23,341 bases of DNA from IMG/VR virus record IMGVR_UViG_3300009124_000108, positions 1 through 23,341 of that record; one strand, written 5' to 3'. The notes below the pieces were generated by a model that saw only the letters and a list, made by a program, of their open reading frames with translations, did not search any database and was not told the origin of the DNA. Source of the DNA: a virus. Of this stretch, positions 7,394 through 14,321 are shown piece by piece (within the stretch, counting starts at the first letter, position 1; every line of letters begins with the position of its first letter). Position numbers and translations under genes: made by a program.

Positions 7394-10300
7394 AACTTAT
7401 AGTACCAAATGACTTCCACTCATTGTTTGTGGTATATACCCAACCAACAGTACCTCCAGATGATGGATTCGCGTTGAATACAATATCTCCTGGATTACCC
7501 GCTTGGACAGGAATTGATATTCCAACAGTTACCTTTCTTGAAACATTGGCATCACCCTGTATGAAAATACTATTAGCTTCAATACCATCATCAGATGTGC
7601 TGATAACTTTTTGAGTAAACTGAACTGGTCCATTAAATTCTGAAAGAATGTTGGACTTATCACCACCATCAACAACAAGATTTCTCTCAACCTTAACAAT
7701 AGATCCTTCAACATAATTAAAGTCAGAAATATCTTCAGAAATACCAACAGTGAATGGATCTTCACCTGTCACAGTTTGAACTGGAGTATCATAAACCTGT
7801 TCTCTTCCCGTATTAGAAGCAATTCTCTTATTGCCGATGAAGAAATCACCTCTATCATTCATACCAGTGTAGTTTACAACACCACCACCAATTTTTTGTG
7901 CCTGAACATTAATCTGTTCATTCAAGGTTAATTGTTTTGTTTGTTTATTGGGGAATGCAGTAGAGTAGTTGCCAGGACCATAACCGATATATTCAAAAGT
8001 ATGTGCAGATGCACGAATAATAGAGTTTCTTCTAAACTCTAATGGGAAGAAATTGATTTTTCTAATAACTGATCCAGAAACATGAGTATCAGCAATTGTT
8101 CCATAAACACCTCTAAAGACCTTTAATTGCGTAGTTCCATTAACTCTACTTACAGTAGTTTTAATTCTCATAATTTCATCATCAACTTGGAGATAATCAC
8201 CAATCAAGAATCCATAACTTGTCATGTTTGAAACATTGATGGTGTCAGTCGTCTTACTGGAAATTGCAGAAGATAGAGTAGTTGTAATACCAGCATAGAT
8301 GGATGATTCTCTACCATGCAATCTACCATCAGCAACAACAATGTCTCCAAAATTGTCTTGATAAGGACTGGATTGAATTCTAATGGTACCACCAGTTGAT
8401 GGTGTAACTGTATTAACACCGACTGAAAGAACTACAGTCGTGAGACCAACCTTATCAATACAAACAAATGAACCGTTAAAGAATGAGTCTGTAGCACCAC
8501 TGACTACAACACTATTGTTTACTCTATATTCATTGGCATAGTTTGTAGTAACTGTTGCGATACCAACGTCTTTATTGTAAACAAAACTATTAACAGTGTA
8601 GGATGGCCCAATAAGGGTAAAGTTTCCAGAACCAACTTCATCTAGTCCAAGTCCAAGAGTAGAAATTCCAGGAGAACTACCTACAGGAACAACTTCAATC
8701 TCATCAATTGCCGGAATTGATGTAATTCTATAATTTGTATTATATTGTCTACCCTCATAACCTCTAATGCCCGAGATATTGATGGTATCACCTCTGTTAT
8801 CGTAGATCTTGTTGACACTACCAGTTGCAATAGTATATCCAGTAGTAGTTGCAACTCCAACAACTCTAAATGTATCACCTTCAACAAATGATGAACCACC
8901 ATCCATAATTTGAATGTCTATAATTTCACTAGAAGATGTACCATCAACAGTGATCAATGCTGTGGCATTTCTACCAATCGAACCAGGACTTGTATTTTGT
9001 AGAGTAGCATTGTAGATATATTGTATTGACGAAGAACCATCACCATATCCCGCACCAGGATTATCAATAACCGCTCTAGTAATTCTATTCAATCCATGAT
9101 CGTGGTCAGTATAGATGGTATACGCAGTTCCGACATTATTGGATATGATATCAGTGATACCGATACCAATTCCACTATCTTGGAAGAAATCTCCTAAAGA
9201 TTCACCAGTAGCACTATTCTTCGTATTATCAATAATGACTTCGCCAATATTATTTGGAATTGCATATGAGATAGAACTATCCGCTGTTGTTACTGGATTA
9301 TCTCTATCCAATTGCGGATAAAGATTTTGTACTGGTTGCGAGAATTTATAATCTTCTGTATTGAATGGAGAAATTGAAGGATTAATATCCGCCTTTAAAA
9401 TACTTAGATAGTAAATACCATCCTGTTCTCCATTTTTATAATCATTAATGGTTTCTACGTCATAAACATAGTAATCTTTGGTAAAGTTCTTCTTACTTAC
9501 AGTAGGAAGTGATGTAGTTCTCTGAGATGTATTGTTGGTAAATGTACCAGGATTAGATGTAATACTACTAACCGAGAAGGTTTTAGCACTAGAGATACCA
9601 GTAACTTCATATGTACCATTATAACCAGAGTTACCTACTCCAACTGTTGGGAATAAAGAACTAATTACATTATTAATGGTAACCTTAGAACCAACCGAAA
9701 GTTTGTGTGGTTTTTCTGTAGTATAATATGCAGTACCTAGTCTATAATCAACATTTGCGAGGAAATTAAAGTTCTTCATTTGAGCATCATTGCTCATAGT
9801 GACAGAAGAAGGATTGAATTCAAGTGCGACTTCGGCATTTGTATCAGCACTTACAGTGTTTGATTCCTGAAGAATATATCCATCGAGAGGTGGTCTTGCA
9901 GAATCTGATCCTGTACTTGAAGGAATTACAAATCTGAGTTTATGAATTCTGTCATCAGATTGTCTAGTATCTTTCTTTCTTGTGAAATAAGTTCTTGGAG
10001 TCGCGTCACCCAATCCACCACCAATTATCTTACTGTAAATATTATTTTCTGTAGACGCAGCAGAAACATTTACATACCACTGATTTTCAGTAGTATCATA
10101 TTGAACCGGATGTCCGATATCACCAGCAAGTTTATCACTAACTCTACTTTCTACCGTCAACGTATCGCCAAAATTGTTGATAGAAATCTTACTTCCAGAT
10201 AAAGAATCATTGAATGACTGAGCAAGTTGAATCTGATCACTTCCAAGACCATCAACGATTGCAAAATAAATTTTATTTGAATCTAAACCATCAGGAAGTC

Positions 10301-12287
10301 TTCCATTATTTGAAAAGATTCTTACTGATTCTCCTTGTAGGAATTGATGATCATCAATAAAAGTTAAAGTTGAACTCGTAATACTATTTCCAGTAGATAC
10401 GTTTCTTCCAACTACAGATACCTTTTTACCAGTTGTCTTTGTTGTATCATTAGCAGTGTCGTCCATGACGACTCTTGCGCGGAATGTCTTTAAATTTCCT
10501 GAAACAGGGATAACTACATTCAATTCTTCATCATTCTTTGCACCAAATCTATATCCTTGAATAACCGTATTCGGTCCTTCGTCCTGATTGGTGAAGTTAT
10601 AAAGATATAACTTAGAATTGTCAGCAACACTCGTAGTTTTTGTGATGTCAATTGCTGGGAATTCAACTGTTGAATACTCAGGTTTCAGGGTTTTTGGTGG
10701 AATAATCTGAGTAATATAACCAACATTATCTTGAGAGAATGAATCAACTTTATATCCTTTTGATGTTAAAGCAATTTGACCAAAGTTTGAGTTTGAGTTG
10801 GTAACCGAGAAATCACCACCAGATTCTACAATAAACTGATTAGAATAACCAATAGCAAAAATAGATACTAACTGAATAAAACCATTATTCGATGCTTTAA
10901 CGTGATAATTGGTATATGATGGCTTATAAACTGCATCAATGTCCGAATGTAGATTTGCTACAGTTGTAGAATCATCAAATGAACCACTAGTTGAATTATA
11001 CTTTACAAATGCATTATCATCTACCTGTAAACTGATACCAGTAAACTGTGCAACAACCATGGACTTGAATCCATCAGTACTATTACCATCAGCATGCATA
11101 CCACACATACCGTAAATAGATCTCTGAGAGACATTGAAGATATAAGGAGATGCACTAGTGACAGTATCTGTAGAAAGATCTACTGTAGAACCACTTGGAT
11201 TTGGAAGAGGAGTGCCAGGTGAATTGGGAACCTCATACTTGAATCCAGTAACACCAGTTTCGTCCGCGGTTGTTATTTCAGTTACAAGATAAGTTCCATT
11301 ATATCTGGTATCAGTTACATTATTGATTGTTACATTGGTATCAACATTCAGTCCAATAATACCTTCCGTAAGTTTAACATCGATAATGGAAGTTGGGGTA
11401 ACACCATCACCCGCTTTAATACTACTAATTCCAACTGAACCAGACAATGGACCAACGATTCTATATTCGTCAATCTTTGGTTGGATATCTACTCCAGAAC
11501 TTGGATAATCTGGTTCAATTTCTCTTCCACTTGCTGGACCATAAACGATACCAAGTTTTTCATAGTACATATCCAGATCTGTACGATCTGTGGCATATGT
11601 AACAAAATCATCGTCAATGTTTACATTATTTCTACCGTCCGCATATTCAAATGTGGTCAGTTTATGGTGAGAGAATGTTGGTTTGAATGTGTTATCGCTA
11701 TAATCTTTGTAACAGGATCTATTAGTATCTGCATCTTTGATGGAGAAACTATTCATATATGTAGCACCAGTCATCCTAAAGATGGCTGATCTCTCAATCA
11801 AATCATTCTGAGGATTTGGTACATATATTGGTCTAATTAAAGTCTTTCTAAGATCTTGTCCAACAATAGAAACACCTCTAGGTACAATAACCCCACCATG
11901 AATACTATTCAACTTATAGAGAATATTATTTGCATCTAGAATGTTGAAATTAGTGGTATTACTGAATGAAGTAAAGTCAGACGAAGTGATACCACTTCTC
12001 AACAAGAATGTATTCAAACCTGTAGGAATCCAACCAGGTCTGTTATCAATATAATGTACACCAGGAGAAAGATAGATAGTTGTCTTTTCAAATCTATCGT
12101 TATCAAGACCTTTTTGATAGGAGAATCTCGCTGCTTCAATAAGAGCTCTTTGAAGAGTTTTGAATGGACGAGAGAAAGAATTGCCTTGATTCTCTACACC
12201 ATCTGTCGCATCCAAATTGTTTGGATCGACATACAAAATATTTCCTTTTACATTCTTCAGAAAGTTGTCTAAACGTGACAGAGGCAT
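7389..12287 (-). CDS. Giant beta-helix tail fibre / structural protein, 1632 aa
   Basis: The start at 12287 (MPLSRLDNFLKNVKGNILYVD) is chosen over an in-frame TTG 15 nt upstream, because it is an ATG after a GAGAAAG ribosome site and matches the N-terminus I know from T4-like cyanophage structural proteins. Residues 20-140 contain the phrase RPFKTLQRALIEAARFSYQ and PGVHYIDNRPGW, the entry to a pectate-lyase-like beta-helix. The segment SMVVAQFTGISL through FIQLVSIFAIGYSNQ (about 10780-11065) and the C-terminal ASAHTFEYIGYG module (about 7975-8025) also occur in the 973-residue protein. The middle is a series of Thr/Ser/Asn-rich beta domains with SGYNGTYEVTGI-type strands. It is the largest gene here and sits under its own late promoter. 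The enzymatic role, if any, is unknown. Confidence 0.85.
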   Translation of the reverse strand: MPLSRLDNFLKNVKGNILYVDPNNLDATDGVENQGNSFSRPFKTLQRALIEAARFSYQKGLDNDRFEKTTIYLSPGVHYIDNRPGWIPTGLNTFLLRSGITSSDFTSFSNTTNFNILDANNILYKLNSIHGGVIVPRGVSIVGQDLRKTLIRPIYVPNPQNDLIERSAIFRMTGATYMNSFSIKDADTNRSCYKDYSDNTFKPTFSHHKLTTFEYADGRNNVNIDDDFVTYATDRTDLDMYYEKLGIVYGPASGREIEPDYPSSGVDIQPKIDEYRIVGPLSGSVGISSIKAGDGVTPTSIIDVKLTEGIIGLNVDTNVTINNVTDTRYNGTYLVTEITTADETGVTGFKYEVPNSPGTPLPNPSGSTVDLSTDTVTSASPYIFNVSQRSIYGMCGMHADGNSTDGFKSMVVAQFTGISLQVDDNAFVKYNSTSGSFDDSTTVANLHSDIDAVYKPSYTNYHVKASNNGFIQLVSIFAIGYSNQFIVESGGDFSVTNSNSNFGQIALTSKGYKVDSFSQDNVGYITQIIPPKTLKPEYSTVEFPAIDITKTTSVADNSKLYLYNFTNQDEGPNTVIQGYRFGAKNDEELNVVIPVSGNLKTFRARVVMDDTANDTTKTTGKKVSVVGRNVSTGNSITSSTLTFIDDHQFLQGESVRIFSNNGRLPDGLDSNKIYFAIVDGLGSDQIQLAQSFNDSLSGSKISINNFGDTLTVESRVSDKLAGDIGHPVQYDTTENQWYVNVSAASTENNIYSKIIGGGLGDATPRTYFTRKKDTRQSDDRIHKLRFVIPSSTGSDSARPPLDGYILQESNTVSADTNAEVALEFNPSSVTMSNDAQMKNFNFLANVDYRLGTAYYTTEKPHKLSVGSKVTINNVISSLFPTVGVGNSGYNGTYEVTGISSAKTFSVSSITSNPGTFTNNTSQRTTSLPTVSKKNFTKDYYVYDVETINDYKNGEQDGIYYLSILKADINPSISPFNTEDYKFSQPVQNLYPQLDRDNPVTTADSSISYAIPNNIGEVIIDNTKNSATGESLGDFFQDSGIGIGITDIISNNVGTAYTIYTDHDHGLNRITRAVIDNPGAGYGDGSSSIQYIYNATLQNTSPGSIGRNATALITVDGTSSSEIIDIQIMDGGSSFVEGDTFRVVGVATTTGYTIATGSVNKIYDNRGDTINISGIRGYEGRQYNTNYRITSIPAIDEIEVVPVGSSPGISTLGLGLDEVGSGNFTLIGPSYTVNSFVYNKDVGIATVTTNYANEYRVNNSVVVSGATDSFFNGSFVCIDKVGLTTVVLSVGVNTVTPSTGGTIRIQSSPYQDNFGDIVVADGRLHGRESSIYAGITTTLSSAISSKTTDTINVSNMTSYGFLIGDYLQVDDEIMRIKTTVSRVNGTTQLKVFRGVYGTIADTHVSGSVIRKINFFPLEFRRNSIIRASAHTFEYIGYGPGNYSTAFPNKQTKQLTLNEQINVQAQKIGGGVVNYTGMNDRGDFFIGNKRIASNTGREQVYDTPVQTVTGEDPFTVGISEDISDFNYVEGSIVKVERNLVVDGGDKSNILSEFNGPVQFTQKVISTSDDGIEANSIFIQGDANVSRKVTVGISIPVQAGNPGDIVFNANPSSGGTVGWVYTTNNEWKSFGTISS

Positions 12288-12300
12288 CTTTCTCGCACAC

Positions 12301-12320
12301 AATATCTATTATTAGATATT
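12301..12320. repeat. Perfect 8-bp inverted repeat in leader of the 1632-aa gene
   Basis: AATATCTA, a 4-base spacer TTAT, then TAGATATT form a perfect palindrome. It spans the expected transcription start, overlaps the late-promoter-like octamer and ends 13 nt before the ATG at 12287. It could be a DNA operator or part of a 5' leader hairpin. It is AT-rich, so chance is possible. Confidence 0.4.
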
Positions 12321-12324
12321 TATT
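12317..12324 (-). promoter_or_regulatory. Late-promoter-like AATAAATA for the 1632-aa fibre gene
   Basis: AATAAATA on the minus strand is one base from the T4 late consensus. It lies between the terminator of the upstream cassette and the giant fibre gene, with 29 nt between its end and the ATG at 12287, nearly the same spacing as the exact TATAAATA of the 973-residue gene. Confidence 0.55.
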
Positions 12325-12327
12325 ACA

Positions 12328-12358
12328 TAAAAAAACCTCCCCTAAAAGAGGAGGTTGA
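12328..12358 (-). terminator. Rho-independent terminator after the small-gene / tRNA cassette
   Basis: On the minus strand a 7-bp perfect stem AACCTCC / GGAGGTT (12356-12350 with 12340-12334) closes a 9-nt loop and is followed directly by a T run (TTTTT then AT). It is downstream of the 104-residue gene and upstream of the fibre-gene late promoter, so it would separate the two transcription units. Confidence 0.85.
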
Positions 12359-12408
12359 TTACCACAGAGTGGCACTAATTCACACGGAAGGTAACCTATA
12401 TTATAACA

Positions 12409-12723
12409 TTAGATCATATCGTTGTCAAGTAGATACTCTACTGTGTTTGCGACATCATTCATAGCATCACGAAGTTCGTCTTTATTTCCACTTTCTTGAA
12501 TTTTTGGGTTTTCATCTGAAGAGAGAGTCCATCTCCATTCTTCCATATCTTTAGAGTACCAAAAATTAACTTTCATATGTTTAGTGTAATGACTGCTTTC
12601 GCAACGGAAATACAACCTTAATTGTATTTCTTTCTCTTCATTATATTTAACAGGTTCAGGAATCTTATATGGATTTCTAGATTTGACATATATTTTGTCG
12701 TATTTGGTTGGTGTTAATGTCAT
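12409..12723 (-). CDS. Hypothetical protein, 104 aa
   Basis: A soluble, charged protein (MTLTPTKYDKIYVKSRNPYKIPEPVK...) with no membrane segment or signal peptide. The middle is beta-rich and aromatic (IQLRLYFRCE, HMKVNFWYSKDMEEWRWTL). The end is an acidic helix (KDELRDAMNDVANTVEYLLDNDMI). I do not recognise a family. It is the last gene of the early-looking cassette: it follows tRNA-Leu by 56 nt and is followed by the terminator. The ATG at 12723 has only a weak ribosome site. A TATACT -10-like box at 12741-12746 lies 17 nt upstream, with a poor -35 (TTGTAT). Confidence 0.7.
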   Translation of the reverse strand: MTLTPTKYDKIYVKSRNPYKIPEPVKYNEEKEIQLRLYFRCESSHYTKHMKVNFWYSKDMEEWRWTLSSDENPKIQESGNKDELRDAMNDVANTVEYLLDNDMI

Positions 12724-12740
12724 GTATTTTTGTATTAGTA

Positions 12741-12769
12741 AGTATAGATTGATGTAGAATCATATACAA
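12741..12769 (-). promoter_or_regulatory. Weak sigma-70-like promoter before the 104-aa gene
   Basis: TATACT (12746-12741) lies 17 nt downstream of TTGTAT (12769-12764) on the minus strand. The -10 matches 5 of 6 and equals that of the stronger promoter at 13605; the -35 matches only in its first three bases. It lies between tRNA-Leu and the 104-residue gene. Tentative. Confidence 0.3.
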
Positions 12770-12779
12770 TTCAAGTCAG

Positions 12780-12863
12780 TGGGCATGGCGGGACTCGAAC
12801 CCGCACGAGATTACTCTCAACGAATTTTAAGTTCGGTTCGGCTACCAATTACGACACACGCCC
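12780..12863 (-). tRNA. tRNA-Leu(UAA)
   Basis: Read on the minus strand, the acceptor stem GGGCGTG / CATGCCC pairs fully with one G-T wobble. A D-arm with GG in its loop, an anticodon loop CTTAAAA with anticodon TAA, a long class II variable arm (TGAGA / TCTCG stem) and a T-arm GCGGG-TTCGAGT-CCCGC are all present. The discriminator is A, as expected for Leu. No CCA is encoded. The anticodon stem CCGAA / TTCGT has a C-U mismatch at its first pair (27-43). The tRNA reads UUA, a frequent codon in AT-rich phage genes, so it probably supports phage translation. It sits inside the small-gene cassette, 32 nt after the stop of the 110-residue gene. Confidence 0.95.
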
Positions 12864-12883
12864 GTTTTGTACATCAGTTCTAT

Positions 12884-12912
12884 ACTATAACAAAGTTAGT
12901 GATATCCGTCAG
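12884..12912 (-). promoter_or_regulatory. Possible sigma-70 promoter upstream of tRNA-Leu
   Basis: On the minus strand CTGACG (12912-12907), 17 nt, TATAGT (12889-12884). The -35 matches TTGACA at 4 of 6 positions and the -10 matches TATAAT at 5 of 6. It overlaps the 3' end of the 110-residue gene and lies 20 nt before the tRNA. It could give the tRNA a separate transcript. Confidence 0.45.
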
Positions 12913-13198
12913 GATAATACTCTTTGTGGACATCATTTTCATCATCATCCAAAGACATCTCTACCGTTTCCTCAAGAACCCAAGAATCTTCACTTTCTAA
13001 AAAATTGACTATTTTGTCCCAAAGTTCGGGTGGGAAGTCATCAATAAACATTCCCCAAGTTCCTGGGTTCTCATCATCACCATCAGGTTCCCAAGTACAG
13101 TATTTGATATCATTACGATAGATTTCGAAAAGAAAATCAAATACGTTAGATTGGTCTTCTTCAGTTTGACAGTAGATTTTTAGATTATTCAGTCTCAT
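12896..13198 (-). CDS. Hypothetical acidic protein, 100 aa (or 110 aa from an upstream ATG)
   Basis: An acidic, soluble protein whose body reads MRLNNLKIYCQTEEDQSN, then a beta/aromatic middle (DIKYCTWEPDGDDENPGTWGMF) and an Asp/Glu-rich C-terminus (EMSLDDDENDVHKEYYPDG). No family is recognised. Two starts are possible in the same frame: the ATG at 13228, which adds MSIVHFTPQL, and the ATG at 13198. I prefer 13198 because the first ten codons of the longer form lie entirely inside the 51-codon gene read in another frame, and the shorter form overlaps that gene by only 14 nt, a usual phage arrangement. An AAGGAA about 12 nt before 13228 keeps the longer form possible. Confidence 0.7.
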   Translation of the reverse strand: MRLNNLKIYCQTEEDQSNVFDFLFEIYRNDIKYCTWEPDGDDENPGTWGMFIDDFPPELWDKIVNFLESEDSWVLEETVEMSLDDDENDVHKEYYPDGYH

Positions 13199-13340
13199 AA
13201 GTTGGGGGGTGAAATGCACAATACTCATTAAAAGTAATTTTCATTTCCTTGTTAGTAAGATTAGCATGTTTTGCTGCTTTTGGCAAGTTCCATTTTGCTT
13301 CAAACAACATTTCCATTGACTTTCGTGTTTCAGGCCTCAT
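13185..13340 (-). CDS. Small protein with possible helix-turn-helix, 51 aa
   Basis: A short reading frame from ATG (13340-13338) to TAA (13187-13185). The protein begins MRPETRKSMEMLFEAKW and ends FHPPTYETE. The core NLPKAAKHANLTNKEMKITF has the alternation of a small helix-turn-helix unit (helix, NLT turn, helix), and I have an impression of similar short proteins in T4-like cyanophages. It fills the otherwise empty gap between the 77-residue gene (stop 8 nt upstream) and the next gene, which supports its being real. No good Shine-Dalgarno is seen, so it may be translated by coupling. A DNA-binding role is only a guess from the pattern. Confidence 0.6.
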   Translation of the reverse strand: MRPETRKSMEMLFEAKWNLPKAAKHANLTNKEMKITFNEYCAFHPPTYETE

Positions 13341-13348
13341 ACTTATGA

Positions 13349-13582
13349 TTAGTTGGATACGGATTCAAGTGGTTCTGCATATGCGATACAATTTTTTGGA
13401 ACAACTGCACGGATCAATTCAAGTACATTCATGAATTCATCCACATTATCACAGTCAACGATACGTGTTTCACCATAGTTAGAATAAAGATAAAACTTAC
13501 GAAGACATGTATCAACAACAACTCTTGTAAGCCACTCATCATCTTGTTCAAGAGGATAATTGTCTGGTTCTGATTGGCTCAT
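13349..13582 (-). CDS. Hypothetical protein, 77 aa
   Basis: First gene of the early-looking cassette. The 77-residue acidic protein (MSQSEPDNYPLEQDDEWLT...) has a disordered acidic start, a beta/helix core (VVVDTCLRKFYLYSNYGETRIVD) and an Ile/Val-rich helix (VDEFMNVLELIRAVVP). It has three Cys, with no motif spacing. Similar short acidic proteins are frequent in cyanophage hyperplastic regions, but I cannot assign a function. A TAGGAG sequence lies about 15 nt upstream, just after the -10 box of the promoter at 13605-13633. The transcript leader would be only about 20 nt. Confidence 0.7.
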   Translation of the reverse strand: MSQSEPDNYPLEQDDEWLTRVVVDTCLRKFYLYSNYGETRIVDCDNVDEFMNVLELIRAVVPKNCIAYAEPLESVSN

Positions 13583-13604
13583 AGTTTTTCTTGACCACTC
13601 CTAT

Positions 13605-13633
13605 AGTATAGATCAATCCAACAGAGGTGTCAA
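13605..13633 (-). promoter_or_regulatory. Near-consensus sigma-70 (early-type) promoter of the small-gene cassette
   Basis: On the minus strand TTGACA (13633-13628), a 17-nt spacer, then TATACT (13610-13605). The -35 is a perfect match, the -10 matches 5 of 6 and the spacing is ideal. The -35 box contains the TGA stop of the 229-residue structural gene (13632-13630). Such host sigma-70 type promoters serve early genes in T4-like phages, whereas the surrounding structural genes carry late octamers. It would drive the 77-, 51- and 100-residue genes, tRNA-Leu and the 104-residue gene, up to the terminator at 12328-12358. Confidence 0.85.
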
Positions 13634-14319
13634 TCGTTATATGGCCACTTATCATTCTGTCCCATCTCTACAGGGAGTGGTGCAATATCTTTCCTTGTTC
13701 CTGTAATTGTATAGTAACAGTCAATAGTGGTACCATTACCAGATTTTATAATGACGTTTTTACCCCATTGAATATCTTGAACAATAAGATCTTGAGAATA
13801 TCCAATTTGAGTCAATTGAACTGAGATAGACTCAGAATCAACTAATTTTGTCCAATATTCTGGAAGTACAATCGTATTAGAACCTTTCAATCTCCCACGA
13901 ATATAAACTCCATTCTCTGGACCTTCAAGACATGCATGAACAAGTTTCATATCATCCTTAGTGGGATGATCGATCACAAACGGTTTCACTGAAAATGTGC
14001 CAGTATTCGCAATTACTGTTCCAGATACAGTAAGTGATTTTCCGAGGAAATCAGTTACAGATGCGGTTCCACAGTCACCTGCAATTGTAATATCACCTGC
14101 AATTGTAATATCATTATTGACCTTAAGATCATCAATTTGTGCAGTCGAATGATACAACTGATCACAAGGAGAAATTTCTACATCTAAATCAACATCTTCA
14201 ACATCATCACGATTAAATTTTGCGATATATGAATAGATTGTTGATGGTGTACCTGTTACTTGTTTGTCGGTACAATCCTGTTTGCCAAAACTTCTTGGTG
14301 TAAATCCTGAAAAAGCCAT
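13630..14319 (-). CDS. Tail tip / fibre protein with IDHP-type C-terminal domain, 229 aa
   Basis: Start MAFSGFTPRSFGKQDCTDKQ, preceded by AAGGA with good spacing and located 2 nt after the upstream stop. Residues 60-110 are short beta repeats (NDITIAGDITIAGDCG, LTVSGTVIANTGTFS). The C-terminal half begins VIDHPTKDDMKLVHACLEGPENGVYIRG and is homologous to the C-terminus of the 257-residue gene just upstream. This domain occurs in several marine phage structural proteins. Its fold and activity are not established to my knowledge; from its position after a fibre-like repeat it may cap or fold the fibre. It is the last gene of the hub operon, and its stop codon lies within the -35 box of the next promoter. 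Confidence 0.8.
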   Translation of the reverse strand: MAFSGFTPRSFGKQDCTDKQVTGTPSTIYSYIAKFNRDDVEDVDLDVEISPCDQLYHSTAQIDDLKVNNDITIAGDITIAGDCGTASVTDFLGKSLTVSGTVIANTGTFSVKPFVIDHPTKDDMKLVHACLEGPENGVYIRGRLKGSNTIVLPEYWTKLVDSESISVQLTQIGYSQDLIVQDIQWGKNVIIKSGNGTTIDCYYTITGTRKDIAPLPVEMGQNDKWPYND

Positions 14320-14321
14320 TA

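Noticed and set aside
1734-12287. Polysaccharide depolymerase activity for the beta-helix proteins.
   Set aside because: A pectate-lyase-like helix is suggested, but no catalytic Asp/Glu or Lys/Arg cluster could be assigned by eye, so no enzyme function is claimed.
12287-12302. In-frame TTG start for the 1632-residue protein, 5 codons upstream.
   Set aside because: The ATG at 12287 has a better-placed ribosome site and gives the familiar MPLSRLDNFLKN N-terminus.
12136-12375. A 79-codon minus-strand frame spanning the terminator and the start of the giant fibre gene.
   Set aside because: It crosses the hairpin terminator and the late promoter, and runs in another frame of a well-supported gene.
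12779-13000. A plus-strand frame starting MGMAGLEPARD.
   Set aside because: This phrase is the usual false translation of the reverse strand of a tRNA T-arm; the region is tRNA-Leu and the end of the 100-residue gene.
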